A DNA stretch of 64,000 bases. Source: Amorphophallus konjac. Its lineage: Eukaryota > Streptophyta > Magnoliopsida > Alismatales > Araceae. This document shows, in pieces, positions 1-13,000 of this stretch; the first letter of the stretch is position 1; each line of letters opens with the position of its first letter. The notes beneath the pieces are model-generated. The model was not told the DNA's origin, ran no database searches, and was given only the letters and a program-made list of their open reading frames with translations. The DNA is taken from the NCBI GenBank assembly GCA_022559845.1, contig CM040118.1, positions 236,391,224-236,455,223 on the forward strand. The letters are read 5' to 3'. The position numbers were made by a program, and so were the translations under genes.

Positions 1-1777
1 CTATAACTATTTATCTAAAGGGAATTTTGGAAAACTTATAACTACACATTTTATTAGTATCATGGGCCCCATCTAGGAAAAATATAAAATAAATAAATTT
101 CCACAAAAATAAAATGTGACCCGAATTATGAATAGTAACAATAAAGCTACTAGATGTTAATCTTGTTAGAATCTAATAACCATATATAAGTGGTTAATGA
201 GGGTTACAAAACTATGTTAAAAACACATAATCCATTAACTTTAACAAACTCTAACATGCTAAATCAACAAACTAATACTTTAACAAACTCTAACATGCTA
301 AATCAACAAAACTAATACTTTAACAAACTCTACGTGCTAAATCAACAAAACTAATAAGGCAACATGCTATTAACAGGTTATATTAAGGCAACATGCTATT
401 AACAGGTTGCGGAAAAGAAAACTACATTCCTAACAATCTAACCTATTTATCTAACTATCGTGGAGATCATGGAGGTAATCATTCCTTCTATTTCAAGCTT
501 AAGCTACTATACTTATACAAGATAATTTGTTGAAAACCACACTTGCCTAGATTACACTCCAGAGCTGCAGAAGCGCCACTCCAGAGCCAGCAGATCTTCC
601 CCTCCAAGAGCCTGGGTTTTCACCACGGATGAACCCCCTACCTAGCCCCTCCTCTAGATTTTAAGATAAAAGACCAGCACTAATGGTTCGTGCACAGGCT
701 GGCAGGGAGGAACAGAGACTACTATTGGGGGTCATTGTCTCCCAATAAAAATGCCTCATTGTCTCCCATAATGCATGGGATTACCCCACCCCATGACAAG
801 GACAACTAGATCAACCCCTAGGTAAGTGGAAAGCAGCGAATCTACCCTAGTAATCTTGGGTTTACGTTGGGTTTTACATCCTACGAATTAGATGAATTAG
901 ATAAAAGTCACTATTCATCAGCATATTCTAAAATCTATAACTATTTATCTAAAGGGAATTTTGGAAAACTTATAACTACACATTTTATTAGTATCATGGG
1001 CCCCATCTAGGAAAAATAAAAAATAAATAAATTTCCACAAAAATAAAATGTGACCCGAATTATGAATAGTAACCTTTAAATATTAATGTGATTAACATAC
1101 TTCAATTGATGATTTGATAAAATAAATGCTAAAATTAATGACTTAAATTTTAAATTATATTTCCTTTATTTCGATCAAATTAATGACTAACATTATAATA
1201 ATTCACAATAAAGCTACTAGATATAATCTAACTCTAAATTAGCGAACTTAAATTCAATTAGGGTATTGACGAGCTTTTATTGGAAAAGGACAGACTAAAT
1301 ATGAGAGCTAAGTTAATTAAACAAGAATCTACTTAATAAGCCAAAGATGGAATAAGCATATTCATTTAACCATGGTGTAAAATCAAACATGCATTAATCT
1401 AGTTGATACATTTTAAACAAAATGATAAGGATTCCATTCCTAACCACATTCCAGGGTGCTTGATTACCCTATTAACATTTTTAATAATAACCTCGTACAG
1501 ATAAATTCTAACAAGGTTAATTATCTACTAATGGCACTTAACAATTACATTTATTCCAACTAGATCAATTTAGATATTTCTTAATCAAATTAGCTATTAA
1601 CATGCAATGGAATCATGATAAAATTACTAACATAAATAAATTATGAACATGGCTCATTTAAAAGAAAGCCGACAATATCATCATTAATATATTTATAAAT
1701 ATGCCGATAGATATCAACATTAATATAAATATTTATAAATATGCATATTAAGTGAAATAAAAATTCCGGATACTACA
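1..1777 (-). repeat. LTR 1 (3' LTR of left copy), truncated by window edge
   Basis: This is the coding-proximal half of the gypsy LTR; base 1 corresponds to about 8218 in LTR 2 and 16434 in LTR 3. It ends in CTACA directly before the polypurine tract. It carries private variants (for example near 645, 750, 828 and 1494) that LTR 2 and LTR 3 do not share, so LTR 2 and LTR 3 look closer to each other. Confidence 0.93.
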
Positions 1778-1790
1778 TCCTCTCCCCCTT
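1778..1790 (-). other. Polypurine tract, left gypsy copy
   Basis: On the minus strand this reads AAGGGGGAGAGGA and lies directly against the LTR terminus, where plus-strand DNA synthesis of an LTR retrotransposon is primed. The same tract is present in the right copy. Confidence 0.85.
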
Positions 1791-1810
1791 AAAGAAACTT
1801 CGTCCCGAAG

Positions 1811-4597
1811 TTAATTGAGAAACATACCGAAGAGATGAGGGTGCTTTTTCTCCATATCCTCTTCGAGTTCCCATGAAGCCTCCTCATGGAGCGCATTGCC
1901 CCATAAAACCTTCACCAACGGGATGGACTTCGATCTGAGAACTTTCACCTTGCGATCCAAAATCTGGATTGGCTGAACTTCAAATGACAGATCTGGTTGT
2001 AATTCTACTCCTTCGAAACTGATCACGTGGGACGGATCATAGACATACTTGCGAAGCATGGATACGTGAAACACCGGATGAATGGCCACCATTGATGGCG
2101 GTAAGGCCAACCGATATGACACATTTCCTACTCTGTCCAGAATTTCAAAGGGTCCAATAAATTTAGGTTGCAGCTTCCCACGCATACCAAATCTTGAAAC
2201 TCCTTTAATTGGTGACGCCTTGAGGAATACATGTTCACCGACTGCAAATTCCAGATCCTTTCTTCTACTGTCTGCATAACTCTTCTGCCGATCATGGGCT
2301 GCCTTTAATCTCTGTCGAATTTGTTGAATCTTATCTGATGTTCCTTGTACCACATCTGGCCCGATTAGCTGCCTTTCAGCAATTTCTTCCCAACACAGAG
2401 GAGATCTACAGGGTCTTCCATACAAAGCTTCAAACGGAGCCATGCCTATACTTGCATGATAACTGTTATTGTAGGCAAATTCTACCAATGGTAGATGTCG
2501 CTCCCAATCTCCTCCCCAGTCAAGAACACATGCTCTCAACATATCCTCCAAGGTGCGAATGGTCCTCTCAGACTGACCATCTGTCTGAGGATGGTATGCA
2601 GAGCTGAGCTTCAACTGGGACCCAAGAGCACTCTGCAGTCCTTGCCAGAATCGAGACGTGAAACGAGGGTCACGATCTGAAATAATAGACTTTGGCACAC
2701 CATGCAATCTGATAATATTATCAACATAAAGGCGAGCTAAACTCTCCATGGATTGCTTCTTCTTCATTGCCAGAAAATGTGCAGTCTTCGAGAATCGATC
2801 CACGATCACCCAAATAGCATCTTTACCCTTTGATGATCGGGGCAAACTTGAGACGAAATCCATGGTGACATCTTCCCACTTCCACTGTGGTATTTCAATC
2901 TTCTGCATTAAACCTGACGGTCTCTGATTTTCAGCCTTAATTTGCTGACAAATCAAACACTTAGCTACAAAATCAGCCACATCCTTCTTCATACCCGGCC
3001 ACCAAAATGACCGTTTCAAATCTTGGTACATTTTCTTACCACCGGGATGAATGGAGAACTTGGATCTATGGGCTTCTTCTAGCACTTCATCCTTCAATTC
3101 AGCCACATTAGGTACACACATTCTATGCTGAAATCTGACTACTCCATCCTCGTCTCGAGCGATACCTGCTTTACCAATCATACCTTGCGATTGAGGATCA
3201 TTTAACTGAGCTTCCAACACTCGCTCCATAACAGCCGACCCAATGCATAATTGTGCAACAAAGGCTTGGCAAAGCTGAGACTCAACTGATATCATGGAAC
3301 ACGCAGCATCTTCCAACATCTTCCAATCTTGCTGCATTAAGGTCCGCTTTCTGCTAAGCGCATCGGCTACAACATTAGCCTTTCCAGGGTGATATAGCAG
3401 TTCAAAATCATAATCCTTCAAAAATTCAACCCATCGCCGTTGACGTAGGTTAAGCTCTTTCTGAGAAAATAGATACTTGAGACTCTGGTGGTCAGTGAAG
3501 ACTTCAAATTTAACCCCATAAAGGTAATGTCTCCAAATTGTTAAGGCATGAACAACAGCAGCCAATTCCAAATCGTGCGTAGGGTAATTCTTCTCGTGCT
3601 CCTTCAATTGTCGAGAAGCATAGGCAACAACCCTGCCATCTTGCATGAGAACACATCCGATCCCGACCCTAGAAGCATCAGTGTAGATAGTGAACATATC
3701 ACTGTTATTAGGTAGGATCAGAAGTGGTGCTGAAGTTAGACGGTCCTTCAATTCTTGAAAGCCTTGCTCACATTCCTGGCTCCAAATAAACTTTACTCCT
3801 TTTCTTGTTAGCTTAGTCAAGGGTGCAGCAATAGAAGCAAAACCCTTAATAAACTTTCTATAATAGCCTGCTAACCCGAGAAAACTCCGGATTTCAGTGG
3901 GAGTCTTCGGAGCTTCCCACTCGAGCACGGCTTGAACTTTAGCTGGATCAACTGCCACTCCACTACCAGATATTACGTGGCCAAGAAAGTGAACTTCTCT
4001 CAACCAGAATTCACACTTACTGAACTTCGCAAATAGCTTGTGTGCCCGAAGAGTTTCCAGAACAATCCTCAAGTGTTCCTTATGTGCAACTTCATCAGGT
4101 GAATAAATAAGAACATCATCAATGAATACAACCACAAAGCTATCCAAATAAGGTCTGAACACCCGATTCATTAAGTCCATAAATGCTGCAGGAGCATTAG
4201 TTAGACCAAAAGGTAGAACCTGGAATTCATAATGACCATATCTGGTTCTGAAGGCTGTCTTGGAAATATCCTCCTCCTTGATTCTGAGTTGATGATAGCC
4301 TGATCTCAAATCAATTTTTGAGAATACCGAAGCACCTTGCAGTTGATCGAATAGATCATCAATACGCGGCAAAGGGTAACGGTTCTTGACCGTCACCTGA
4401 TTGAGCTTCCGGTAATCAATGCATAGACGAAGTGATCCATCCTTCTTTTTCACAAATAAGACTGGAGCTCCCCACGGTGAGACACTAGGTCGAATAAAAC
4501 CCTTGTCTATAAGTTCCTGTAGTTGCTTCCTTAACTCCGCCAATTCAGCAGGTGCCATCCGATACGGGGCCTTAGATATCGGCGTGGTATCGGGCAC
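1811..4597 (-). pseudogene. pol: pol of left gypsy copy (RT, RNase H, integrase, chromodomain), separated from gag by a frameshift
   Basis: About 928 codons are open. Numbered from the first open codon, reverse transcriptase covers about 14-195 with FIDD at 158-161. RNase H follows with acidic residues in YTDAS (306), LELAAV (344) and TDHQSLK (369). The integrase zinc finger has H510, H517, C547 and C550, and the DDE core has D580, D641 and E677. A chromodomain covers about 872-925 (QILDRK..., [11 protein letters not shown]). The listed 5' codon is a GTG and not a real start: this frame should be fused to gag-protease, as in the right copy. A single T missing in a T-run at 4613-4614 breaks the fusion. 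All catalytic motifs are otherwise present, so without frameshifting the RT and integrase would not be made. Confidence 0.93.
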
Positions 4598-6354
4598 AAG
4601 GTCAATAGAGAATTAATCTCCCTTGCTGGCGGCAAACCTGGTAAATCCTCAGGAAAGACATCCGGAAAATCCCGAACTACCTCAATTTCTTCTAGCAATG
4701 GAGTCTGAGGTACCTGAGTTGAGGTCACCATCCATGTAAGGAAAGCATTACCACCCTTATTCAGCAACCGGGCTGCCTTCATGGCCGAGATTATAAACTT
4801 TTCCGACCTGATCCGGGGCAAAGGATGAAAGAACTCCTTTTTGCCAGGGATACGGAAGACCACTCTCTTCTTCCGGCAATCAATGAGAGCATAGTGTCTC
4901 TCAAGCCAGTCTAACCCGAGAATGATGTCATAATCCTTCATTTCTAGAAGGTAGAAGTGACCAGCTAATTCTTTATCTCCAATAACAATAGGCAAGGAAG
5001 GATAGCTCCTCCCAGTTGAAAGAATTCCAGCAGGGGTGTGCACTAGAAGAGGCACATCCAAACTTGATGGCATGATGCCCGATTCAGCAGATAATAACTT
5101 GGAAAAATGCCCAGATATAAAGGAGTGAGTAGCACCAGTGTCGAATAATGTTCTAGCATGGAAACCAGATACTAAGAGTGTACCTTCTGGCACATCTTCC
5201 GCTTGTTCCACATTCTCACTAGTAAGAGCGAATACCCGCGCCGGTGCTCGAGGACGTCCAGCTGTCTTCATAGGTGCAGCAGCAGCAGTTACAGGTGGAG
5301 CTTGAGTTGGCGAGAATGATATCAACTTTGGACAATCTTTGATCTTGTGCTCCGCGCTGCCACATCGAAGACATTTCCCCGCTAACATCCAGCACTCTTT
5401 ACTTCCATGCCATTTGCCGCAATGTTTGCATTCACTTTTGGTGTCAGATGCTGAACCTCCTGCTCCCTTGGCTTGCATAGGAGCCGGCCTTGCAAGTGGT
5501 CGAGTAGGTGTCTGGAAAGAGGGTTTCTTCACATGGTCCCCTCGCTGGAAAGATGACGAAGGCCTCTTCAACAGAACCTTTTTCTCTTCCTGGTATTGCT
5601 CCATATCGCTTTCTTGTCGGCAAGCCGCACCGAGAGCTTCTTCCATCGAGTGGTGATTAAAGGCCACCAGTCTTGTCCTCAATGACGGTCGAAGACCCGA
5701 CACAAATTTCTTTACCTTCCTTCGCTCATCAGCTACAATATGGGGTGCATATCGTGCCAGCTCAGCAAAACGAGCTTCATATTCCAGCACCGTCATGGAT
5801 CCTTGGGTCAGAGTGAGAAATTCCTGCTCCATTTTGTCTTGGATATGCTCGGGGATGTACTTTGCTCGGAACAAGCGAACAAAGTCCTCCCATGGTACCT
5901 CCTTATCTCCATCCTCAAACTGATTTCGCAGCACCGACGACCACCAAACCTCTGCACGTTCTTCCAACATGAAAGTTGCTAAGTTAGTCTTCTCCTCTTC
6001 ATCACATCGAATACTCCGAAAGATCTTCTCCATGGCCCGCAGCCAATGCTCTGCCACTAAGGGTTGACTCTCCCCCTTAAACGAAGGCGGGTTCAGCCTT
6101 CGAAACTTCTCCATGACTGACGGTCCTTCAGCCCTCCTTGGTGCCATCTCCTGATGCAGTTGGGCTTGGGCCTGAACTTGAGCTTGTAAATCCGCCTGCG
6201 CATTTGCCTGAGTTTGCATCGCTTGCACTAATCCTTGCATAAAAGTGCCATAATCCACCAATGGCGGTGGTGGCGGCGGCGGAAACCCTTGTTGACCTGC
6301 CTCAGCTTCTCTCCTTGGTTCTTCATCCTGAGCGGAACGACGACGAGGTGCCAT
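4531..6354 (-). CDS. gag: gag-protease of left gypsy copy, out-of-frame tail
   Basis: The 607-codon frame starts at an ATG ([12 protein letters not shown]) about 127 bp inside the primer binding site. Residues about 90-260 form the retrotransposon Gag capsid region. Two zinc knuckles follow: [13 protein letters not shown] at 309-321 (CX2CX3HX4C, one residue short of canonical) and [14 protein letters not shown] at 328-341 (CX2CX4HX4C). The aspartic protease has DTGA at 405-408 and ILGLDWL near 478-484. After about residue 580 the 1-bp deletion shifts the frame and adds about 27 unrelated residues before a stop. Gag packages the RNA and the protease would process the polyprotein. A proline run and a Q/A-rich stretch precede the capsid domain. 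Confidence 0.93.
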   Translation of the reverse strand: MAPRRRSAQDEEPRREAEAGQQGFPPPPPPPLVDYGTFMQGLVQAMQTQANAQADLQAQVQAQAQLHQEMAPRRAEGPSVMEKFRRLNPPSFKGESQPLVAEHWLRAMEKIFRSIRCDEEEKTNLATFMLEERAEVWWSSVLRNQFEDGDKEVPWEDFVRLFRAKYIPEHIQDKMEQEFLTLTQGSMTVLEYEARFAELARYAPHIVADERRKVKKFVSGLRPSLRTRLVAFNHHSMEEALGAACRQESDMEQYQEEKKVLLKRPSSSFQRGDHVKKPSFQTPTRPLARPAPMQAKGAGGSASDTKSECKHCGKWHGSKECWMLAGKCLRCGSAEHKIKDCPKLISFSPTQAPPVTAAAAPMKTAGRPRAPARVFALTSENVEQAEDVPEGTLLVSGFHARTLFDTGATHSFISGHFSKLLSAESGIMPSSLDVPLLVHTPAGILSTGRSYPSLPIVIGDKELAGHFYLLEMKDYDIILGLDWLERHYALIDCRKKRVVFRIPGKKEFFHPLPRIRSEKFIISAMKAARLLNKGGNAFLTWMVTSTQVPQTPLLEEIEVVRDFPDVFPEDLPGLPPAREINSLLTLCPIPRRYLRPRIGWHLLNWRS

Positions 6355-6480
6355 TACCTGAAAGAAAGTAATTGAGTTCGTCTACATTAGTAGCCTTCTT
6401 AGTGTTATCTACCAGTCAATTAACCATGTTTGGAATGTGAATCCTTGCTGATGATCTCATTTATGTAATCTCAACGTGAA

Positions 6481-6494
6481 GGGCTCTGATACCA
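6481..6494 (-). other. Primer binding site, tRNA-iMet type (left copy)
   Basis: The minus strand reads TGGTATCAGAGCCC five bases after the LTR end. This matches the 3' end complement of plant initiator tRNA-Met, which primes minus-strand synthesis in many plant LTR retrotransposons. Confidence 0.9.
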
Positions 6495-8160
6495 CTTCCT
6501 GTAGCGCCCCGCCCCGCACTCGGTACAGTATATAACTCCCTTCGATTACGAGGTGGACGCCACAGTGGGAAAATACCCAACAGTTGCCGGAGACAGGTTG
6601 AGTTTACACAAATTGAGCATACATTTTTTTTTCTTTATTTGCAGCGGAATAATAAAAGGTAATGTCCTCAGCAAGTCTAAATTACATTACTCCGATAGTC
6701 CAAATATGATAAAGCCTTACAAATTTGCAATACACATAATTGAGACATAGAGTTCACAATTTATTTAAAACATACAACAAAGGAATAACTATATCATAAA
6801 TCACGCTTCCTCCACGAAGTCAGACTCAAATTCCACGTTTTCTCCAGATATATTACCTGAAATTTCAAGTGTAAGTCTACGAATAGACTTAGCAAGAATA
6901 ACATTCAACACATCACTTGTACAAGTATAATGGGTTAAACTATCAATTTAAGGGACAGTTAATTAAATTGCAGAATTTAACATAAGATACGGTAAGGACT
7001 ATGCTTGCAATAGAACATGACTAACTGTATTCTACGAGCTTAGTATGCAAGAAGAAACAATTTGCACAAGGGAAGTTAAAACAACTAGAAACTTATACAG
7101 TTATACTCATGTGGACTTACACAGTTATACTCATGTGGAAGTCTAACCTCAGAATATACACATATACAGGTACAATTTCAGTTACTGATCATATAACAGA
7201 AAGCCCAAAGGCCACAATTATTCTGAGGTAGACAGAAGTGCAAAGGACAGATGATAGAAACAGTAGACAGTAGGTAATAGAGGGAAGGACCCGGACACAT
7301 TGCCCAAACTACTATTAGCTGGTCAGTAACCTCGAAAGGTTTAAACAGTCACCAAGTTACCTAGGCTTCGGTAACAAGGTCTTGATTACTGCGCAGAATC
7401 GGAGGAAGATATTTCCCCACCTCAAAAAGGATTTTACCCCCGTGCCCCGCGGGGTCAGAAGGCCTCCCCATACTGGGCATTTCTACAGTTTGGCCTCAGT
7501 ACCATCTATAGTAGCATTGTCCATAATGGTCCATAAGAATTTCAGTAATAGGCTTATTCAATATGCAACAATTGTAAAAATAAAGGGTACATGAGAAGTG
7601 TAGAGTGTATGAATAAAACTGGAATATACACTAGTAAAATCATTGAGTAGAATATATATAAATGTATATTTCAGGATGATTTGCAACACTGAAATCATGA
7701 TAAATTTAGTGAGACTTGTAGGTTTATAGTGAATACATTACTACTAATTTGGTAAGAACACCCCATGGAAACAATGACTTTACAGCACCTTAGAAATATA
7801 TTTATAACATAAAAATAAAAAGGAATTAGGTGAAGTGGTAGAAGTATAAGAGTTAGATATATGAGAGAGGAACATTTTTCACGAAGGACTCAGAGTGAAA
7901 ATAGTTTTGTAAGGATCTCAAAAATGGCAAAAGGTAGAAACTGTCATCTCGGATGAACAGTAACCGTATATGACAGTCAGTGATTAATTTGGTGATAACT
8001 CAAAATATGTGGGGATTTTAAGAAAATAGTTAAAAGATAAAATAAAGCTAACTTAAATATGGACAACTTTCATGAAGAAAGTATTTTGAAATGAAGGCCA
8101 CACGGATGTGTAAACAGGCTTGACACTATTAAGGCATATCAAGTATAATTAAGTTAAAAC

Positions 8161-9288
8161 TGGGTTTTACATTCTACGTAATGGTAACAGTCACTATTCA
8201 TCAGCATATTCTAAAATCTATAACTATTTATCTAAAGGGAATTTTGGAAAACTTATAACTACACATTTTATTAGTATCATGGGCCCCATCTAGGAAAAAT
8301 ATAAAATAAATAAATTTCCACAAAAATAAAATGTGACCCGAATTATGAATAGTAACAATAAAGCTACTAGATGTTAATCTTGTTAGAATCTAATAACCAT
8401 ATATAAGTGGTTAATGAGGGTTACAAAACTATGTTAAAAACACATAATCCATTAACTTTAACAAACTCTAACATGCTAAATCAACAAACTAATACTTTAA
8501 CAAACTCTAACATGCTAAATCAACAAAACTAATACTTTAACAAACTCTACGTGCTAAATCAACAAAACTAATAAGGCAACATGCTATTAACAGGTTATAT
8601 TAAGGCAACATGCTATTAACAGGTTGCGGAAAAGAAAACTACATTCCTAACAATCTAACCTATTTATCTAACTATCGTGGAGATCATGGAGGTAATCATT
8701 CCTTCTATTTCAAGCTTAAGCTACTATACTTATACAAGATAATTTGTTGAAAACCACACTTGCCTAGATTACACTCCAGAGCTGCAGAAGCGCCACTCCA
8801 GAGCCAGCAGATCTTCCCCTCCAAGAGCCTGGGTTTTCTCCACGGATGAACCCCCTACCCAGCCCCTCCTCTAGATTTTAAGATAAAAGACCAGCACTAA
8901 TGGTTCGTGCACAGGCTGGCAGGGAGGAACAGAGACTACTATTGGGGGTCATTGTCTCCCAATAAAAATGCCTCTTTGTCTCCCATAATGCGTGGGATTA
9001 CCCCACCCCATGACAAGGACAACTAGATCAACCCCTAGGTAAGTGGAAAGCAGGAATCTACCCTAGTAAACTTGGGTTTACGTTGGGTTTTACATCCTAC
9101 GAATTAGATGAATTAGATAAAAGTCACTATTCATCAGCATATTCTAAAATCTATAACTATTTATCTAAAGGGAATTTGGAAAACTTATAACTACACATTT
9201 TATTAGTATCATGGGCCCCATCTAGGAAAAATATAAAATAAATAAATTTCCACAAAAATAAAATGTGACCCGAATTATGAATAGTAAC
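8161..9288 (-). repeat. Direct repeat pair inside LTR 2 (8161-8356 and 9084-9288)
   Basis: About 200 bp, including the GGGCCCC motif within TCATGGGCCCCATCTAGG, is present twice in each LTR, about 925 bp apart. The pairs are 1-135 with about 880-1075 in LTR 1 and about 16378-16570 with 17300-17505 in LTR 3. The last 165 bp or so of each pair are almost identical. The duplication therefore predates the tandem and belongs to the family's LTR structure. Confidence 0.88.
8456..8625 (-). repeat. Short tandem repeats in LTR 2
   Basis: Three copies of a 39-40 bp unit beginning CTTTAACAAACTC start at 8456, 8495 and 8535. They are followed by two copies of a 29-bp unit beginning AAGGCAACATGCTATT at 8573 and 8602. 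The same arrangement is found at about 238-408 in LTR 1 and 16672-16842 in LTR 3. Confidence 0.88.
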
Positions 9289-9992
9289 CTTTAAATATTA
9301 ATGTGATTAACATACTTCAATTGATGATTTGATAAAATAAATGCTAAAATTAATGACTTAAATTTTAAATTATATTTCCTTTATTTCGATCAAATTAATG
9401 ACTAACATTATAATAATTCACAATAAAGCTACTAGATATAATCTAACTCTAAATTAGCGAACTTAAATTCAATTAGGGTATTGACGAGCTTTTATTGGAA
9501 AAGGACAGACTAAATATGAGAGCTAAGTTAATTAAACAAGAATCTACTTAATAAGCCAAAGATGGAATAAGCATATTCATTTAACCATGGTGTAAAATCA
9601 AACATGCATTAATCTAGTTGATACATTTTAAACAAAATGATAAGGATTCCATTCCTAACCACATTCCAGGGTGCTTGATTACCCTATTAACATTTTTAAT
9701 AATAACCTCATACAGATAAATTCTAACAAGGTTAATTATCTACTAATGGCACTTAACAATTACATTTATTCCAACTAGATCAATTTAGATATTTCTTAAT
9801 CAAATTAGCTATTAACATGCAATGGAATCATGATAAAATTACTAACATAAATAAATTATGAACATGGCTCATTTAAAAGAAAGCCGACAATATCATCATT
9901 AATATATTTATAAATATGCCGATAGATATCAACATTAATATAAATATTTATAAATATGCATATTAAGTGAAATAAAAATTCCGGATACTACA

Positions 9993-10005
9993 TCCTCTCC
10001 CCCTT
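9993..10005 (-). other. Polypurine tract, right gypsy copy
   Basis: It is identical to the tract of the left copy (AAGGGGGAGAGGA on the minus strand) and directly abuts LTR 2. Confidence 0.85.
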
Positions 10006-10025
10006 AAAGAAACTTCGTCCCGAAG

Positions 10026-13000
10026 TTAATTGAGAAACATACCGAAGAGATGAGGGTGCTTTTTCTCCATATCCTCTTCGAGTTCCCATGAAGCCTCCTC
10101 ATGGAGCGCATTGCCCCATAAAACCTTCACCAACGGGATGGACTTCGATCTGAGAACTTTCACCTTGCGATCCAAAATCTGGATTGGCTGAACTTCAAAT
10201 GACAGATCTGGTTGTAATTCTACTCCTTCGAAACTGATCACGTGGGACGGATCATAGACATACTTGCGAAGCATGGATACGTGAAACACCGGATGAATGG
10301 CCACCATTGATGGCGGTAAGGCCAACCGATATGACACATTTCCTACTCTGTCCAGAATTTCAAAGGGTCCAATAAATTTAGGTTGCAGCTTCCCACGCAT
10401 ACCAAATCTTGAAACTCCTTTAATTGGTGACGCCTTGAGGAATACATGTTCACCGACTGCAAATTCCAGATCCTTTCTTCTACTGTCTGCATAACTCTTA
10501 TGCCGATCATGGGCTGCCTTTAATCTCTGTCGAATTTGTTGAATCTTATCTGATGTTCCTTGTACCACATCTGGCCCGATTAGCTACCTTTCAGCAATTT
10601 CTTCCCAACACAGAGGAGATCTACAGGGTCTTCCATACAAAGCTTCAAACGGAGCCATGCCTATACTTGCATGATAACTGTTATTGTAGGCAAATTCTAC
10701 CAATGGTAGATGTCGCTCCCAATCTCCTCCCCAGTCAAGAACACATGCTCTCAACATATCCTCCAAGGTGCGAATGGTCCTCTCAGACTGACTATCTGTC
10801 TGAGGATGGTATGCAGAGCTGAGCTTCAACTGGGACCCAAGAGCACTCTACAGTCCTTGCCAGAATCGAGACGTGAAACGAGGGTCACGATCTGAAATAA
10901 TAGACTTTGGCACACCATGCAATCTGATAATATTATCAACATAAAGGCGAGCTAAACTCTCCATGGATTGCTTCTTCTTCATTGCCAGAAAATGTGCAGT
11001 CTTCGAGAATCGATCCACGATCACCCAAATAGCATCTTTACCCTTTGATGATCGGAGCAAACTTGAGACGAAATCCATGGTGACATCTTCCCACTTCCAC
11101 TGTGGTATTTCAATCTTCTGCATTAAACCTGACGGTCTCTGATTTTCAGCCTTAATTTGCTGACAAATCAAACACTTAGCTACAAAATCAGCCACATCCT
11201 TCTTCATACCCGGCCACCAAAATGACCGTTTCAAATCTTGGTACATTTTCTTACCACCGGGATGAATGGAGAACTTGGATCTATGGGCTTCTTCTAGCAC
11301 TTCATCCTTCAATTCAGCCACATTAGGTACACACATTCTATGCTGAAATCTGACTACTCCATCCTCGTCTCGAGCGATACCTGCTTTACCAATCATACCT
11401 TGCGATTGAGGATCATTTAACTGAGCTTCCAACACTCGCTCCATAACAGCCGACCCAATGCATAATTGTGCAACAAAGGCTTGGCAAAGCTGAGACTCAA
11501 CTGATATCATGGAACACGCAGCATCTTCCAACATCTTCCAATCTTGCTGCATTAAGGTCCGCTTTCTGCTAAGCGCATCGGCTACAACATTAGCCTTTCC
11601 AGGGTGATATAGCAGTTCAAAATCATAATCCTTCAAAAATTCAACCCATCGCCGTTGACGTAGGTTAAGCTCTTTCTGAGAAAATAGATACTTGAGACTC
11701 TGGTGGTCAGTGAAGACTTCAAATTTAACCCCATAAAGGTAATGTCTCCAAATTGTTAAGGCATGAACAACAGCAGCCAATTCCAAATCGTGCGTAGGGT
11801 AATTCTTCTCGTGCTCCTTCAATTGTCGAGAAGCATAGGCAACAACCCTGCCATCTTGCATGAGAACACATCCGATCCCGACCCTAGAAGCATCAGTGTA
11901 GATAGTGAACATATCACTGTTATTAGGTAGGATCAGAAGTGGTGCTGAAGTTAGACGGTCCTTCAATTCTTGAAAGCCTTGCTCACATTCCTGGCTCCAA
12001 ATAAACTTTACTCCTTTTCTTGTTAGCTTAGTCAAGGGTGCAGCAATAGAAGCAAAACCCTTAATAAACTTTCTATAATAGCCTGCTAACCCGAGAAAAC
12101 TCCGGATTTCAGTGGGAGTCTTCGGAGCTTCCCACTCGAGCACGGCTTGAACTTTAGCTGGATCAACTGCCACTCCACTACCAGATATTACGTGGCCAAG
12201 AAAGTGAACTTCTCTCAACCAGAATTCACACTTACTGAACTTCGCAAATAGCTTGTGTGCCCGAAGAGTTTCCAGAACAATCCTCAAGTGTTCCTTATGT
12301 GCAACTTCATCAGGTGAATAAATAAGAACATCATCAATGAATACAACCACAAAGCTATCCAAATAAGGTCTGAACACCCGATTCATTAAGTCCATAAATG
12401 CTGCCGGAGCATTAGTTAGACCAAAAGGTAGAACCTGGAATTCATAATGACCATATCTGGTTCTGAAGGCTGTCTTGGAAATATCCTCCTCCTTGATTCT
12501 GAGTTGATGATAGCCTGATCTCAAATCAATTTTTGAGAATACCGAAGCACCTTGCAGTTGATCGAATAGATCATCAATACGCGGCAAAGGGTAACGGTTC
12601 TTGACCGTCACCTGATTGAGCTTCCGGTAATCAATGCATAGACGAAGTGATCCATCCTTCTTTTTCACAAATAAGACTGGAGCTCCCCACGGTGAGACAC
12701 TAGGTCGAATAAAACCCTTGTCTATAAGTTCCTGTAGTTGCTTCCTTAACTCCGCCAATTCAGCAGGTGCCATCCGATACGGGGCCTTAGATATCGGCGT
12801 GGTATCGGGCACAAGGTCAATAGAGAATTTAATCTCCCTTGCTGGCGGCAAACCTGGTAAATCCTCAGGAAAGACATCCGGAAAATCCCGAACTACCTCA
12901 ATTTCTTCTAGCAATGGAGTCTGAGGTACCTGAGTTGAGGTCACCATCCATGTAAGGAAAGCATTACCACCCTTATTCAGCAACCGGGCTGCCTTCATGG

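Larger units (their letters stand above)
6500..9992 (-). repeat. LTR 2, shared by both gypsy copies (3,493 bp)
   Basis: The LTR is bounded by TGTAG at 6500 and CTACA at 9992. It is the 5' LTR of the left copy and the 3' LTR of the right copy. Its length is unusual for LTR elements in general but typical of Tekay-type chromoviruses. It differs from LTR 3 by scattered single-base changes and small indels, for example one T fewer near 9176. No coding region is evident inside it. Confidence 0.93.

Noticed and set aside
2082..2680. Plus-strand open frames over the gypsy pol (and the same at 4419-5982 and 10297-14198)
   Set aside because: They are antisense shadows of the minus-strand gag-pol and repeat identically in the second copy.
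6553..7594. Short plus-strand frames inside LTR 2
   Set aside because: They lie in non-coding LTR sequence, one of them recurs at the equivalent place in LTR 3 (14769-14966), and none shows a domain.
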